NCBI RefSeq assembly: GCF_051257895.1
Contig: NZ_CP194331.1
Span: 2,602,174 to 2,666,173, forward strand
DNA length: 64,000 nt
Source of the DNA: Gallionella straubiae
GTDB lineage: Bacteria; Pseudomonadota; Gammaproteobacteria; Burkholderiales; Gallionellaceae
Direction of reading: 5' to 3'
Shown here in pieces: positions 15,711 to 27,829 of the stretch (positions within the stretch are counted from its first letter, which is position 1; each line of letters starts with the position of its first letter). The notes beneath the pieces were generated by a model. It was not told the origin of the DNA. It did not search any database and saw only the letters and a list, made by a program, of their open reading frames with translations. The position numbers and the translations under genes were made by a program.

Positions 15711-17663
15711 TTACTCGGCTAACGTGCTGCCGGCAGATGCCGGATCGTTAAAAAACTCCACCGCCACCGCCTCATCCCTGGTACGCCGCATCGGCGGCAG
15801 GCTCTGCCAGATGCGCTTGCCGTAGTGCTTGCCGATGATGCGCGGGTCGCAGATCATCAGCACGCCACGGTCGGTCTCGTCGCGGATCAGCCGCCCAGCG
15901 CCCTGCTTGAGCGTGATGATCGCGCGCGGCAACTGGTACTCCATGAAGGCGTTGCGGCCCTGCTTCTTCATCTGCTCGATGCGCGCCGCGAGCACCGGGT
16001 CGTCCGGCGGCGCGAACGGCAGCTTATCGATGATGACCAGCGACAGCGCCTCGCCGCGCACGTCCACGCCCTCCCAGAACGACTGGCTGCCGAGCAGCAC
16101 CGCGTTGCCGTGCTCGCGGAAGCGCGTGAGCATCTCGTTGCGCGAGCCCTCGCCCTGTAGCATCAGCGGGTAGTCCCAGCCGCGCCGCTCGAATTCCGCC
16201 AGCAGGATTTCGTGTGCGCGCTGCATCGCGCGCAGGCTGGTGAACAGCAGGAAGGCGCGCCCCCGGCTGGCCTCGATCAGCGGCAGCGCGGCCTGCACCA
16301 CTGCCTCGGTATAGCCCTCGCTGTTCGGCTCCGGCAGGTTCTGCGGCACGTATAGCAGCGCCTGCTCGCCGTAGTCGAACGGGCTATCCCAGCAGGCGGT
16401 CTTCGCCTTGAGCAGCCCCATCTCGGCTTGGTAGAGCGAGAAGTCCTTCTTCACCGCCAGCGTCGCGGAGGTGAAAATCCACGCGCGCGCGCTGCCGCCG
16501 ATCTGCTTCTCGAAGATTTCCGCGATGGACAGCGGCGTGGTGTTGAGTTGCAGCGAGTGGTGGAAGACTTCCAGCCAGCGCACCTGATCCGGCTCGTCGC
16601 CTTTCTGCCATTTTGCCAGTTGTTGCGCCAGCCCCTGTGCGCGCTGCCAGCAATTCTCCAGCCCCTCGCTGCGTTCCGCCTGCTTCTCCAGCAGGCCGGA
16701 AAGCTGCGCGAGCTTCTCGCCCAGCGCCTTCAGCGCAGGCGCGAACTCCCTGAAGTTTTCCGCCGCGCTGGCGGGCAGCCGCCCTTCCTTCTTGAATACC
16801 AGCCGCAGGTCGCGCGCCGCCCTGTCCAGCTCGTCGCAGGCTTTGGGCAGCGGCGCAAAATCCTTCGCGGCGGCCGCCGTCTCGATGCGCGCATCGCTGG
16901 CGAGATCGAGCAGTTGCGAGGTGGAGAGGCTCTCGCCGAAGAACAGGCTCGCGGTCTCCGGCAACTGGTGCGCCTCGTCGAAGATAACCGTGTTGCAGGC
17001 CGGCAGCAGTTCCGCCACGCCCTCGTCGCGCAGCATCACGTCGGCGAAGAACAGGTGATGGTTCACCACCACGATGTCGGCCTTCATCGCCTCGGAGCGC
17101 GCCTTGAGCACGAAGCATTCCTTGTGCTGTGGGCATTCCTGCCCGAGGCAGTTGTCGCGTGTCGAGGTGGCATGCATCCAGATCGGCGCGTTCTCAGGTA
17201 CGTCCGCCAGCCCGCTCTTGTCGCCGCTGTCCGTCACCTTGGCATAGTGCTTGATCTTGCCGAGATGGCGCACGTCCTCGCGCGTCTTGAACAGCCCGTC
17301 GGAATGCGCACGCTCCAGGTGGTAGTGGCACACATAGTTCGCGCGCCCCTTGAGCAGCGCGACCGACACCGGTGCCTTTAGGGCGTCGCGCACGGTCGGC
17401 AGGTCTTTCTGGAAGAGTTGGTCCTGCAGGTTTTTGGTGCCGGTCGAGATGATGACCTTGCCGCCGTTGAGCAGCGCGGGCACGAGGTAGGCGAAGGTCT
17501 TGCCCGTGCCGGTGCCCGCCTCGGCGACCAGGATCGCATTGTCGCGGATCGCCTCAGCCACCGCGAGCGCCATCTCGCGCTGCTGCGCGCGCGGGCGGAA
17601 GGCCGCGACTTCGGTGGCAAGCGGACTCTGTTCGGAAAAGAAACGTTCGACTTCGGCGGACAC
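15711..17663 (-). CDS. DinG/YoaA-type ATP-dependent DNA helicase
   Basis: A 650-residue superfamily 2 helicase of the XPD-like group. Walker A is AEAGTGTGKTFAYL (near residue 50), the Walker B/DEAH box is VIFDEAHQLPE, and motif VI is ITLKQGAGRLIRDETDRG. Four cysteines able to hold a [4Fe-4S] cluster are visible: YVCHYH and NCLGQECPQHKEC. These 5'-3' helicases unwind forked or R-loop DNA and help repair. The length and arrangement fit YoaA better than long DinG-exonuclease fusions. The gene starts 186 bases from the RAYT gene and is divergent to it. Confidence 0.9.
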   Translation of the reverse strand: MSAEVERFFSEQSPLATEVAAFRPRAQQREMALAVAEAIRDNAILVAEAGTGTGKTFAYLVPALLNGGKVIISTGTKNLQDQLFQKDLPTVRDALKAPVSVALLKGRANYVCHYHLERAHSDGLFKTREDVRHLGKIKHYAKVTDSGDKSGLADVPENAPIWMHATSTRDNCLGQECPQHKECFVLKARSEAMKADIVVVNHHLFFADVMLRDEGVAELLPACNTVIFDEAHQLPETASLFFGESLSTSQLLDLASDARIETAAAAKDFAPLPKACDELDRAARDLRLVFKKEGRLPASAAENFREFAPALKALGEKLAQLSGLLEKQAERSEGLENCWQRAQGLAQQLAKWQKGDEPDQVRWLEVFHHSLQLNTTPLSIAEIFEKQIGGSARAWIFTSATLAVKKDFSLYQAEMGLLKAKTACWDSPFDYGEQALLYVPQNLPEPNSEGYTEAVVQAALPLIEASRGRAFLLFTSLRAMQRAHEILLAEFERRGWDYPLMLQGEGSRNEMLTRFREHGNAVLLGSQSFWEGVDVRGEALSLVIIDKLPFAPPDDPVLAARIEQMKKQGRNAFMEYQLPRAIITLKQGAGRLIRDETDRGVLMICDPRIIGKHYGKRIWQSLPPMRRTRDEAVAVEFFNDPASAGSTLAE

Positions 17664-17800
17664 GGTAGGGAGATTAAGGGAGGTGGTTATTTGCTGGCGG
17701 CAGCGTTATAGTGCGGCGGCAATTTTACGCGAGTGAAGAGGATGGGAATACAGGATATGCAAAAATATTCAGCCACTTCCTGTTCCGTGCGGCCGAGTTC

Positions 17801-17830
17801 CGTAGGGTGGATAAGCGTAGCGCATCCACC
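17801..17830 (+). repeat. REP element, left member of the RAYT-flanking pair
   Basis: A 30-base imperfect palindrome beginning CGTAGGGTGGATAAGCG and ending GCATCCACC, able to fold as GGTGGAT/ATCCACC. It is the inverted counterpart of 18398-18427, matching at 29 of 30 positions. The GTAG at the head is typical of REP sequences recognised by RAYT proteins. Confidence 0.85.
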
Positions 17831-17849
17831 AAGCTAAAAAGGATGCAAC

Positions 17850-18368
17850 GTGAGCAATTATCGCAGGGCATATCTTCCCGGCGGCATTTACTTCTTTACC
17901 GTCGTCACCTTTAATCGCGCCCCAGTTTTTACCGATGAAAATCGCGTCGAAGCGCTAAGGCAGGCATTCCGCAAGGTGAAGGCAGCTCGTCCTTTCGAGA
18001 TTGACGCGATGGTCATCATGCCCGAGCACCTGCACTGTATCTGGCGCATGCCGGAAGGCGATGCCGATTATTCTTCCCGCTGGCGCGAGATCAAGAAGGC
18101 CACTTCGCGCCAGATTAGCACCGCTACCAATGCGCGCAACGAGCGCATGGTGTGGCAGCGCAGATTCTGGGAGCATGCTATTCGTGATGAGGAGGACTGG
18201 CGCAGGCACATGGATTACATTCATTACAACCCGGTAAAACACGGCTTGGCGAGTTCCCCCGGCGAATGGGCATGGTCGTCATTCGATAATGCAGTGAGCA
18301 AGGGGTGGTATGAGCAAACGTGGGGTGATCGCGAGCCGGCAACCATTGTTGGAATGGATTGCGAATGA
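17850..18368 (+). CDS. REP-associated tyrosine transposase (RAYT, Y1_Tnp family)
   Basis: A 172-residue IS200-like single-strand transposase of the RAYT group. The HUH-like metal motif is MPEHLHCIW (near residue 55) and the C-terminal active-site helix is MDYIHYNPVKHGL. RAYTs are single-copy, domesticated relatives of IS200/IS605 transposases that cut REP hairpins and are thought to spread them. The start is a GTG with AAAAGG seven bases upstream. The gene is bracketed by inverted REPs at 17801 and 18398. It looks intact, so it may still act on REPs in this genome. Confidence 0.92.
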   Translation: MSNYRRAYLPGGIYFFTVVTFNRAPVFTDENRVEALRQAFRKVKAARPFEIDAMVIMPEHLHCIWRMPEGDADYSSRWREIKKATSRQISTATNARNERMVWQRRFWEHAIRDEEDWRRHMDYIHYNPVKHGLASSPGEWAWSSFDNAVSKGWYEQTWGDREPATIVGMDCE

Positions 18369-18397
18369 TGATGGGGTGTGTTTATGGAATGCAAAAT

Positions 18398-18427
18398 GGT
18401 GGATGCGCTGCGCTTATCCACCCTACG
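18398..18427 (-). repeat. REP element, right member of the RAYT-flanking pair
   Basis: Inverted partner of 17801-17830, reading GGTGGATGCGCTGCGCTTAT then CCACCCTACG on the plus strand. One base differs between the pair. Together they enclose the RAYT gene as a probable BIME-like unit. Confidence 0.85.
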
Positions 18428-18492
18428 TCCGTGCTCAGGACTGGCTTGCTGCATCCTGAAACCTCCAACCCAACTTACGAGAATCGATAAAT

Positions 18493-18939
18493 ATGCAGAT
18501 TTGGGTGGATGCCGATGCGTGTCCCAAGGTCATCAAGGAAATCCTGTTCCGCGCGGCGGAGCGGCGGCAGATCCAGCTGACGCTGGTGGCGAACAAGATG
18601 CTGTATTGCCCGCCGTCCAGGGTCATCCGGGCGATGCAGGTGCCGGCGGGTTTCGACGTGGCGGATAACAAGATCGCCGAGCTGGTCGAGGCGGGCGATC
18701 TGGTGATTACCGCCGATATTCCGCTGGCTGCCGAGGTGATCGCGCGGGGCGGTCATGCCCTGAATCCGCGCGGGGAATTTTACACCAGGGACACGATCCA
18801 GGAGCGGCTGACGATGCGCAACTTCATGGATGGCCTGCGCGGCAGCGGCGTGGATACGGGCGGCCCGCCGGCGCTCAGCCAGGGCGACCGCCAGGCATTC
18901 GCGAACCAGCTGGACAGGTTTCTGGCGAAACTTGCGTAG
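18493..18939 (+). CDS. yaiI: YaiI/YqxD-family protein (DUF188)
   Basis: A 148-residue member of the UPF0178 family with the diagnostic start IWVDADACPKVIKEIL and ADIPLAAEVI in the middle. The Asp-rich pattern resembles PIN/NYN-type nucleases, but no activity is established for the family. It stands alone between the RAYT unit and the convergent nnrD gene. Confidence 0.9.
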   Translation: MQIWVDADACPKVIKEILFRAAERRQIQLTLVANKMLYCPPSRVIRAMQVPAGFDVADNKIAELVEAGDLVITADIPLAAEVIARGGHALNPRGEFYTRDTIQERLTMRNFMDGLRGSGVDTGGPPALSQGDRQAFANQLDRFLAKLA

Positions 18940-18951
18940 GTTTCGATTCGA

Positions 18952-19905
18952 TCAGCGCAGCCACTGGTTCAGCAGCCACCTCGCCCACTCGGTCACTTCC
19001 GTCGCAGTCATGCCGATGGCGGCATGCTGCTGCGCCAGTGCGTCGCCCGCCGCGCCGTGCAAGTGCACCGCGAGCAGCAGCGCGTCGTCCGCGCTCATCC
19101 CCTGCGCGATGAAGGCGGCGATCATGCCGGCCAGCACGTCGCCCATGCCGGCCGCGCTCATGCCGGGGTTGCCGGTCTTGTTCATAAATAGCCTGCCATC
19201 GCACGTGGCGCACAGGCTGGAAGCGCCTTTCAGCACCACGCTGCAGCCGAATTTCTGCGCCAGTTTTTGCACCACCGCGACGCGATCCGCCTGGACTTCC
19301 CCGGTCTCGCAGCCCAGTAGGCGCGCGGTTTCGCCGGGGTGCGGAGTGAGCACGGTCGCAGCCTTGCGGCTGCACAGGTCATCCTGCAAGTCGGTATGGC
19401 GGGCGAGCAGATTCAGCGCGTCGGCGTCCAGTAAGACGGGCGATCTGGATTTCAGCGCTTCATACAGCAGTTTGTGGGCCTCATTCGAAATGCCCATGCC
19501 GCAGCCGATCACCAGCACATTGAAATTGTCTTTCACGTTTGCACCCTCTCCCGCTCGCGGGATAACCAGCGACTTGGCTGCGGTTGTATGCAGCCTAGTC
19601 GAATGGCTAGTTGTTTCACCTAGAGGGTTGGGGAGAGGGTGAAGCAAGTCGTGCGCCTTGCGCAGCATCAGTTCTGGCTGCACCGGATCGACGCTCGGGG
19701 CGTTGTCGGCCAGCAGCCCCGCATGCACGCAGCCCGCGCCCAGCTTGAGCGCGGCGCGCGCCGCGAGCAGCGCCGCACCGACCGTGCCGGCCGCGCCGCC
19801 GATCACCGCGACGTTGCCGAACATGCCCTTGTGGCTGTCCTGCGGGCGCTTCGGGAAGTTCGCCATGACCTGCTTCTGCGTGAGGATAGGGATGCGTTTG
19901 CCCAT
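18952..19905 (-). CDS. nnrD: ADP/ATP-dependent NAD(P)H-hydrate dehydratase, with a repeat-derived insertion
   Basis: A 317-residue carbohydrate-kinase-like enzyme that returns damaged NAD(P)HX to NAD(P)H. Family motifs are GNVAVIGGAAGTVGAALLAA, LDADALN, TPHPGETARLLG and NPGMSAAGMGDVLAG. The separate epimerase domain found in many bacterial YjeF proteins is absent. Residues about 89-121 (from LPNPLGETT to PRAGEGAN) do not belong to the family: they are encoded by a palindromic repeat (19543-19639) sitting in frame. The insertion lies in a surface loop before NVLVIGCGMG, so the enzyme may still fold. Divergent from purL across 70 bases. Confidence 0.9.
   Translation of the reverse strand: MGKRIPILTQKQVMANFPKRPQDSHKGMFGNVAVIGGAAGTVGAALLAARAALKLGAGCVHAGLLADNAPSVDPVQPELMLRKAHDLLHPLPNPLGETTSHSTRLHTTAAKSLVIPRAGEGANVKDNFNVLVIGCGMGISNEAHKLLYEALKSRSPVLLDADALNLLARHTDLQDDLCSRKAATVLTPHPGETARLLGCETGEVQADRVAVVQKLAQKFGCSVVLKGASSLCATCDGRLFMNKTGNPGMSAAGMGDVLAGMIAAFIAQGMSADDALLLAVHLHGAAGDALAQQHAAIGMTATEVTEWARWLLNQWLR
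19543..19639. repeat. Composite palindromic repeat inserted in frame in nnrD
   Basis: The outer arms are ACCCTCTCCCGCTCGCGGG and GGGGAGAGGGT, the same CCCTCTCCC family seen twice in purL. Inside lies a second element (19564-19609) whose ends match 35971-36014 downstream of acs. The whole 97 bases contain no stop in the nnrD frame. Confidence 0.8.
19564..19609 (+). repeat. Inner dispersed repeat (AACCAGCGACTTGGC ... AGTCGAATGGCTA)
   Basis: The first 15 and last 13 bases are identical to the reverse complement of 35971-36014, while the bases between differ. A conserved-ends, variable-middle plan is typical of hairpin repeats. Confidence 0.75.
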
Positions 19906-19937
19906 TTCCGGTCAGGTACTGAGTGTGGGGCGCATAG

Positions 19938-19943
19938 TATAAT
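19938..19943 (+). promoter_or_regulatory. Probable -10 box of the purL promoter
   Basis: TATAAT lies 33 bases upstream of the purL ATG in the purL/nnrD divergent gap. The region 17 bases further upstream has no good TTGACA-like hexamer, so the promoter is only partly supported. Confidence 0.45.
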
Positions 19944-19975
19944 CCCGCCCCGAGTTTAATTTCACCGTCCTCGCC

Positions 19976-24019
<4,044 letters not shown>

Positions 24020-24033
24020 AGTAGTCGTGGTTT

Positions 24034-24070
24034 GAACAAAAAAGGCGATGATGATCGCCTTTTTTTGTTC
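24034..24070. terminator. Bidirectional terminator after purL
   Basis: AAAAAAGGCGAT, a GATG loop, then ATCGCCTTTTTT form a strong stem with A-tract and T-tract on either side. It can stop purL transcription and also that of the convergent unknown gene ending at 24159. Confidence 0.9.
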
Positions 24071-24158
24071 AGGGGTTTCACTGGGGTAATGCGAAGCTGA
24101 CCCTTTTAGTTCTTTCTTTTAGTTCTTTTAGCTCTGTTTTTATAGATAGCTAGTTGCA

Positions 24159-25562
24159 TCAAAATAATAATCTTGAGATGTCGCTAGCCGCATTAAGGCC
24201 GCCACGATAATCGCTTCCACTTTTCGACAGTGTAAAAGTGTAACGATCATCCCCCTCAAATACGACTTTGATGTGTTTTCCATCCTCGGAAACTTCAAAG
24301 CCCATATCTTCGAGTGCCCCCCGGCACTTGGCATCCATAGTTTTGTAATCCCGTAGAAGGGCCTTTAGTCGCTCTTTTAGAGAGATGTTTTCGCCAACAG
24401 GAGGATTAGCCTCGGCTATGCTGGTCAATACGTGCTTTCGACGACTGTCATCGGGCACTCGTCCGGCTGCATCGCTCAGAGCATCGTGGACAATTGAAAT
24501 TAGCTCTCCTGGATATAAATCGCGCTCTTTGCCAGTTCGCAAGGAAAGGCCAGCCTGCATGGGGTTAAGGGCTTGGTATTTTCTTATCTCAGCTTCAAGG
24601 CGATGGATTTCTTTTTCCGCATCGTCTAATTCTGCTTCTTTTGCAGTTAGTTCTCCTCCAAAAGCAGCAATATATTTGTCAATTTCCGTTGAGCCTTGCT
24701 CTTTCAGTAAGTTGTAGCTTCTCCTTGAGAGAGCTTCTCGTACGGCAGACCAAGTGCAACGAGATAGTGGTCGTCTGTTTGAGAGAGCATTGCGCACCTC
24801 TTCAATAACGGCACTTTCAATTTCATCAGAAGATTCATAACCTCGACCGAGAAAGAATGAGCGACGACCACCACCATCTGGCCAGTAGATTCCGATTGTT
24901 CCGCCGTAAACGTTTTGCGAATCTACTTCGCTCATGAGTCTTATGGAAAATGCGCGATTGGGCTCTACCATGACATGAGCCATGCCAGAAAGCGCGCTTG
25001 CAAGTTTATTTACATCAACAATATGGCCTTGCTTGTAAGTTGAACTTACATATACGAGGGGCAGTCGGTAGTTCGCTTTTCCAGAAATGCAGCGGCCAGC
25101 AAACTCAATATCATCGTTTCCGAGAATAAGTGGTGTGTCAGCAACCTGAATTTCACCATCAAGGCCACCCCCAAGACACTTAATGAGTGTTCGCACTACG
25201 ACTGGTTTTTTTGGTAAGGGTAATCTTGTCGAGGGATGAAGAGATTCACAAGAGATGCGAATCCCTACCCATGAGTCTGTACTTTGCTTGGAAAAAGCTA
25301 TTGAAGTGACCCACTCAAGGTTGCCGTCAACTTTTGTATAGCGCACGGCAGCAGATTCAGTATTGGAAGCGGAGGCAATTAATGATTCAATGGACTCGTT
25401 AGGCTTTCGAGCAGTCCACTCGTCAGAATTGGAAATATTTTTTAAGTCAGCTTCGGTAAAGGTTGTGTGGCGAGAACCAAGAATCCACTCACGGATGGCG
25501 TGTAAGAAGTCGATTGCACTTCGCGAAGAGCCGATAGGAAATTCTGTTGCAAAGGTTTGCAT
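24159..25562 (-). CDS. Unrecognised 467-residue accessory protein
   Basis: I do not recognise this protein. It is soluble by sequence, with no signal peptide or membrane segment. Visible parts: an N-terminal alpha/beta region (1-130); a middle block around residues 165-240 with LPLVYVSSTY, LASALSGMAHVMVE and YGGTIGIYWPDGGGRRSFFLG; a charged coiled coil near 303-332 (AKEAELDDAEKEIHRLEAE); and a C-terminal module near 425-467 ending in SGSDYRGGLNAASDISRLLF. Its DNA is plainly more AT-rich than purL and the genes to its right, and it stands alone behind a terminator, which suggests horizontal transfer. A nuclease-, phage- or defence-related role is possible but not shown. Confidence 0.7.
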   Translation of the reverse strand: MQTFATEFPIGSSRSAIDFLHAIREWILGSRHTTFTEADLKNISNSDEWTARKPNESIESLIASASNTESAAVRYTKVDGNLEWVTSIAFSKQSTDSWVGIRISCESLHPSTRLPLPKKPVVVRTLIKCLGGGLDGEIQVADTPLILGNDDIEFAGRCISGKANYRLPLVYVSSTYKQGHIVDVNKLASALSGMAHVMVEPNRAFSIRLMSEVDSQNVYGGTIGIYWPDGGGRRSFFLGRGYESSDEIESAVIEEVRNALSNRRPLSRCTWSAVREALSRRSYNLLKEQGSTEIDKYIAAFGGELTAKEAELDDAEKEIHRLEAEIRKYQALNPMQAGLSLRTGKERDLYPGELISIVHDALSDAAGRVPDDSRRKHVLTSIAEANPPVGENISLKERLKALLRDYKTMDAKCRGALEDMGFEVSEDGKHIKVVFEGDDRYTFTLSKSGSDYRGGLNAASDISRLLF

Positions 25563-25896
25563 TTACCTTGCTCCAATTAAATGAATTAAACAGGTTTAAT
25601 CAAGCTGCTCAGCAGCAGATTTATTTTGAAGTAAATGGTACGAGCCAGCAGCTTGCCGCAGCTGCGCAAAGAAAACCCGGTGAGACTTGCAGTCAAGCTA
25701 ATGCTCCCTCTTTTGAACAAGTAAACGGCCAATGGCAATGTTCCCGTCGGTGCGGGAATCGGTTGCGCCAGCCTCCTGTTCTGGGATTCCGCCGGTTGCC
25801 CCGGGCCGATGCGTGCGGCGCGGTGTGCTTTGTGGCGAAACTGCAAGTGGGGCGCACTTTAGGGGAGTTCTCCGGCGGCTGTCAATGCCGATATGG
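25563..25896. other. AT-rich to GC-rich transition without a clear gene
   Basis: These 334 bases lie between the unknown gene's start and the end of the hydrolase gene. The first half shares the lower GC of the unknown gene and probably holds its promoter on the minus strand; the second half is GC-rich like the chromosome. Short frames on both strands (for example 25586-25846 minus) show no family features. One end of a transferred segment may lie here. Confidence 0.45.
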
Positions 25897-26841
25897 CTAG
25901 GCGTGTGCCAAGATGCTGCGCGTTGCGATCTCGCGCGAGCTTGTGTTTGCGCGCGCTTCGAAGGTGCTGTTTTCCGCCAACTGTCTCGCTTCGATCTCGC
26001 GGCTGCCCGCCGAGGGGAATTGCAGGTAGCTGCGTACGTGTTGCGCGGCCCGTTTGGCGCATTGCAGATGTTCCGGCTTGGTGTTCCAGCCCCAGTAATC
26101 GCCGTGCCCCGCGCCGTCGTTCGGCTGCTGGTCGAGATTGCCTGGGGCGGCGAGGTCGGCCCATCTGGCGTGTCCCAGCGCGGTGGGCAGGAAGCCTTCC
26201 GCGCCGGAGGCGAGGGTCTGCCCGGCGGGGAAGGCGAACGACAGGGCGCTATCTGCGCCCGAATACAGGCTGCGCGCCCCTTCGCGCAGCACTTGGTCGT
26301 AGGACGGGCGCAGGCGGCGCGGCGGATCGCGCTGTTCCAGCATGAAGGTCGGCACGGCTCCGGCCATGAAGACGATGCGCTCGATGTGCGGCGGGGGCAG
26401 GCGGTCTTTCAGGGCCAGCAGCAATTCGCTCGCCAGGCGGCAGCCCATCGAGTGCGCCACGATGTCGATGCGCGCGCCATCGCGGGCGTGTTCAGCAAGG
26501 TAGGCGGCGAGCCGTTCGGCGGTCTGGATGGCGTGCCTGATGCTGCCCATGTAGAAAAGAAACGAGAGGATGCCCCATGCGGCATCGCCCGGCCAATACA
26601 CTTCGACGAAGGTGCGCCCGATACCGTAGCGCTCGCCGCTATCCAGGTCGCGCTGGCGGGCGTGGAAACCGTCATAGGCTTTTTGCGCATCCGCCGCATC
26701 GTTGTTGTAGCCGTGGATCAGCAGCACCAGATGTTGCGCCTCTTCGAGCGCCCTCTTGTCGGAAACCTCCGGATGGGGGCTGACTTCGCCGCCGACCGGC
26801 TTTTCGCGCCAGGAGAGCCTGATGCGTTGCACTTTTGGCAT
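25897..26841 (-). CDS. Alpha/beta hydrolase (DUF900-like)
   Basis: A 314-residue serine hydrolase. The oxyanion-hole strand is LVLLIHGYNND (residues 38-48) and the nucleophile elbow is IVAHSMGCR with Ser131; a His in GHGDYW near residue 260 may complete the triad. No signal peptide is seen. Substrate unknown. It begins two bases after the stop of the membrane-protein gene at 26844, so the two form an operon, which suggests that they act together at the inner membrane. Confidence 0.8.
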   Translation of the reverse strand: MPKVQRIRLSWREKPVGGEVSPHPEVSDKRALEEAQHLVLLIHGYNNDAADAQKAYDGFHARQRDLDSGERYGIGRTFVEVYWPGDAAWGILSFLFYMGSIRHAIQTAERLAAYLAEHARDGARIDIVAHSMGCRLASELLLALKDRLPPPHIERIVFMAGAVPTFMLEQRDPPRRLRPSYDQVLREGARSLYSGADSALSFAFPAGQTLASGAEGFLPTALGHARWADLAAPGNLDQQPNDGAGHGDYWGWNTKPEHLQCAKRAAQHVRSYLQFPSAGSREIEARQLAENSTFEARANTSSREIATRSILAHA

Positions 26842-26843
26842 GG

Positions 26844-27608
26844 TCAGGCTCTTGCGCGCAGGCCGCTGATGGCGGCAACCACGTCCTTGGCGAACGGTGC
26901 GAGCATGCCCGCCAGCAGCGACAGGAGCACCAGCACCAGTAAGTCGTTGGCGCTGTCGACCTTGTTGGTGCTGGCCAGCGCATAGGCGGTCAGGGTTGCG
27001 CCGGTGGCGATGGAGATAAGCTGGTTGAGCCGCGCCCAGCGGTATTGGGTGCGGTTCTGGAACATGTCGAGGCGGCGCGCGATGAGATTGCCGAGGCGCG
27101 CCCGCGCCTGCTGTGCGGCACGCCCTTCGCTTTCCTGTTTCAGCCGCTGTGCCTCGTCGGCTGCGTAGCCCTCGCTTGCCGTGCGCTTTGCGAAGTCCGC
27201 CCAGCGCCGGCTGTCATCGGGCGCGCCGCCGGTTTGCGCCAGTTTCATCTGCAAATCCTCACGGGTGAAGAATGCGTAGGCATGCGGGTAGCGGTCGGGA
27301 TATTCCAGCGACAGGTTGGCCGCGGCCTGGGTCTGCCCGAGCATGCGCTCGGTCGGCTGGTCGAAAAGTACGCCGGCATTCTGTTCGCCGCCCGCGGCGA
27401 GCACGAGCACTTCCCGGAGGCAGTCCGGCTCGGGCATCCACCGCGCCAGTTCGCGCCGATGGAAGCGGCGGCGGAATGCGGTCAGCCCCTTGGCGAGTTC
27501 GATGAAGGCCATCGACAGAGTGCCGATGGCTGCCAGAAGGAGCGCGTAATCGAGGGTCTTGTTCGAAATGGCTTCGATGATGGTTGCCACAGATGCGGTG
27601 TCGGTCAT
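26844..27608 (-). CDS. Unknown membrane protein paired with the hydrolase
   Basis: A 254-residue protein with one hydrophobic helix near residues 20-40 (YALLLAAIGTLSMAFIELA), a cytoplasmic-looking charged middle (about 45-195, rich in Arg, Gln and Ala), and two hydrophobic helices at the C-terminus (about 198-213 and 220-243). I do not recognise the family. Co-directional and nearly abutting the hydrolase gene, it may anchor or regulate it. Confidence 0.65.
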   Translation of the reverse strand: MTDTASVATIIEAISNKTLDYALLLAAIGTLSMAFIELAKGLTAFRRRFHRRELARWMPEPDCLREVLVLAAGGEQNAGVLFDQPTERMLGQTQAAANLSLEYPDRYPHAYAFFTREDLQMKLAQTGGAPDDSRRWADFAKRTASEGYAADEAQRLKQESEGRAAQQARARLGNLIARRLDMFQNRTQYRWARLNQLISIATGATLTAYALASTNKVDSANDLLVLVLLSLLAGMLAPFAKDVVAAISGLRARA

Positions 27609-27779
27609 GGCGGTATCTCCGTTGGGGTTGCTGGCGATCGGGAACGGTGCGCGGCATGCCTCATGGAGCTGTTTCGGCGGCGACGCCTGTGCGGCATTCT
27701 AGGCAGTCGGTTCGCCACGTACAATAGACCTGAATGCCTATGTATTTCGGCCTAGGAGTGAGAGTTGCGCCGTCCAATG

Positions 27780-27812
27780 AAAAAGGGGGATGCCGGCGGC
27801 ATCCCCCTTTTT
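27780..27812. terminator. Strong terminator downstream of the parvulin gene
   Basis: AAAAAGGGGGATGCCG and CGGCATCCCCCTTTTT form a near-perfect stem with a GC-rich core and T-tracts in both directions. It ends the minus-strand parvulin gene 18 bases after its stop codon. Confidence 0.92.
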
Positions 27813-27829
27813 ATCCGACCGAGTAGCGG

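Noticed and set aside
25547..25900. Plus-strand 117-codon frame in the gap before the hydrolase gene
   Set aside because: It starts inside the unknown minus-strand gene and runs across the composition change; no family features.
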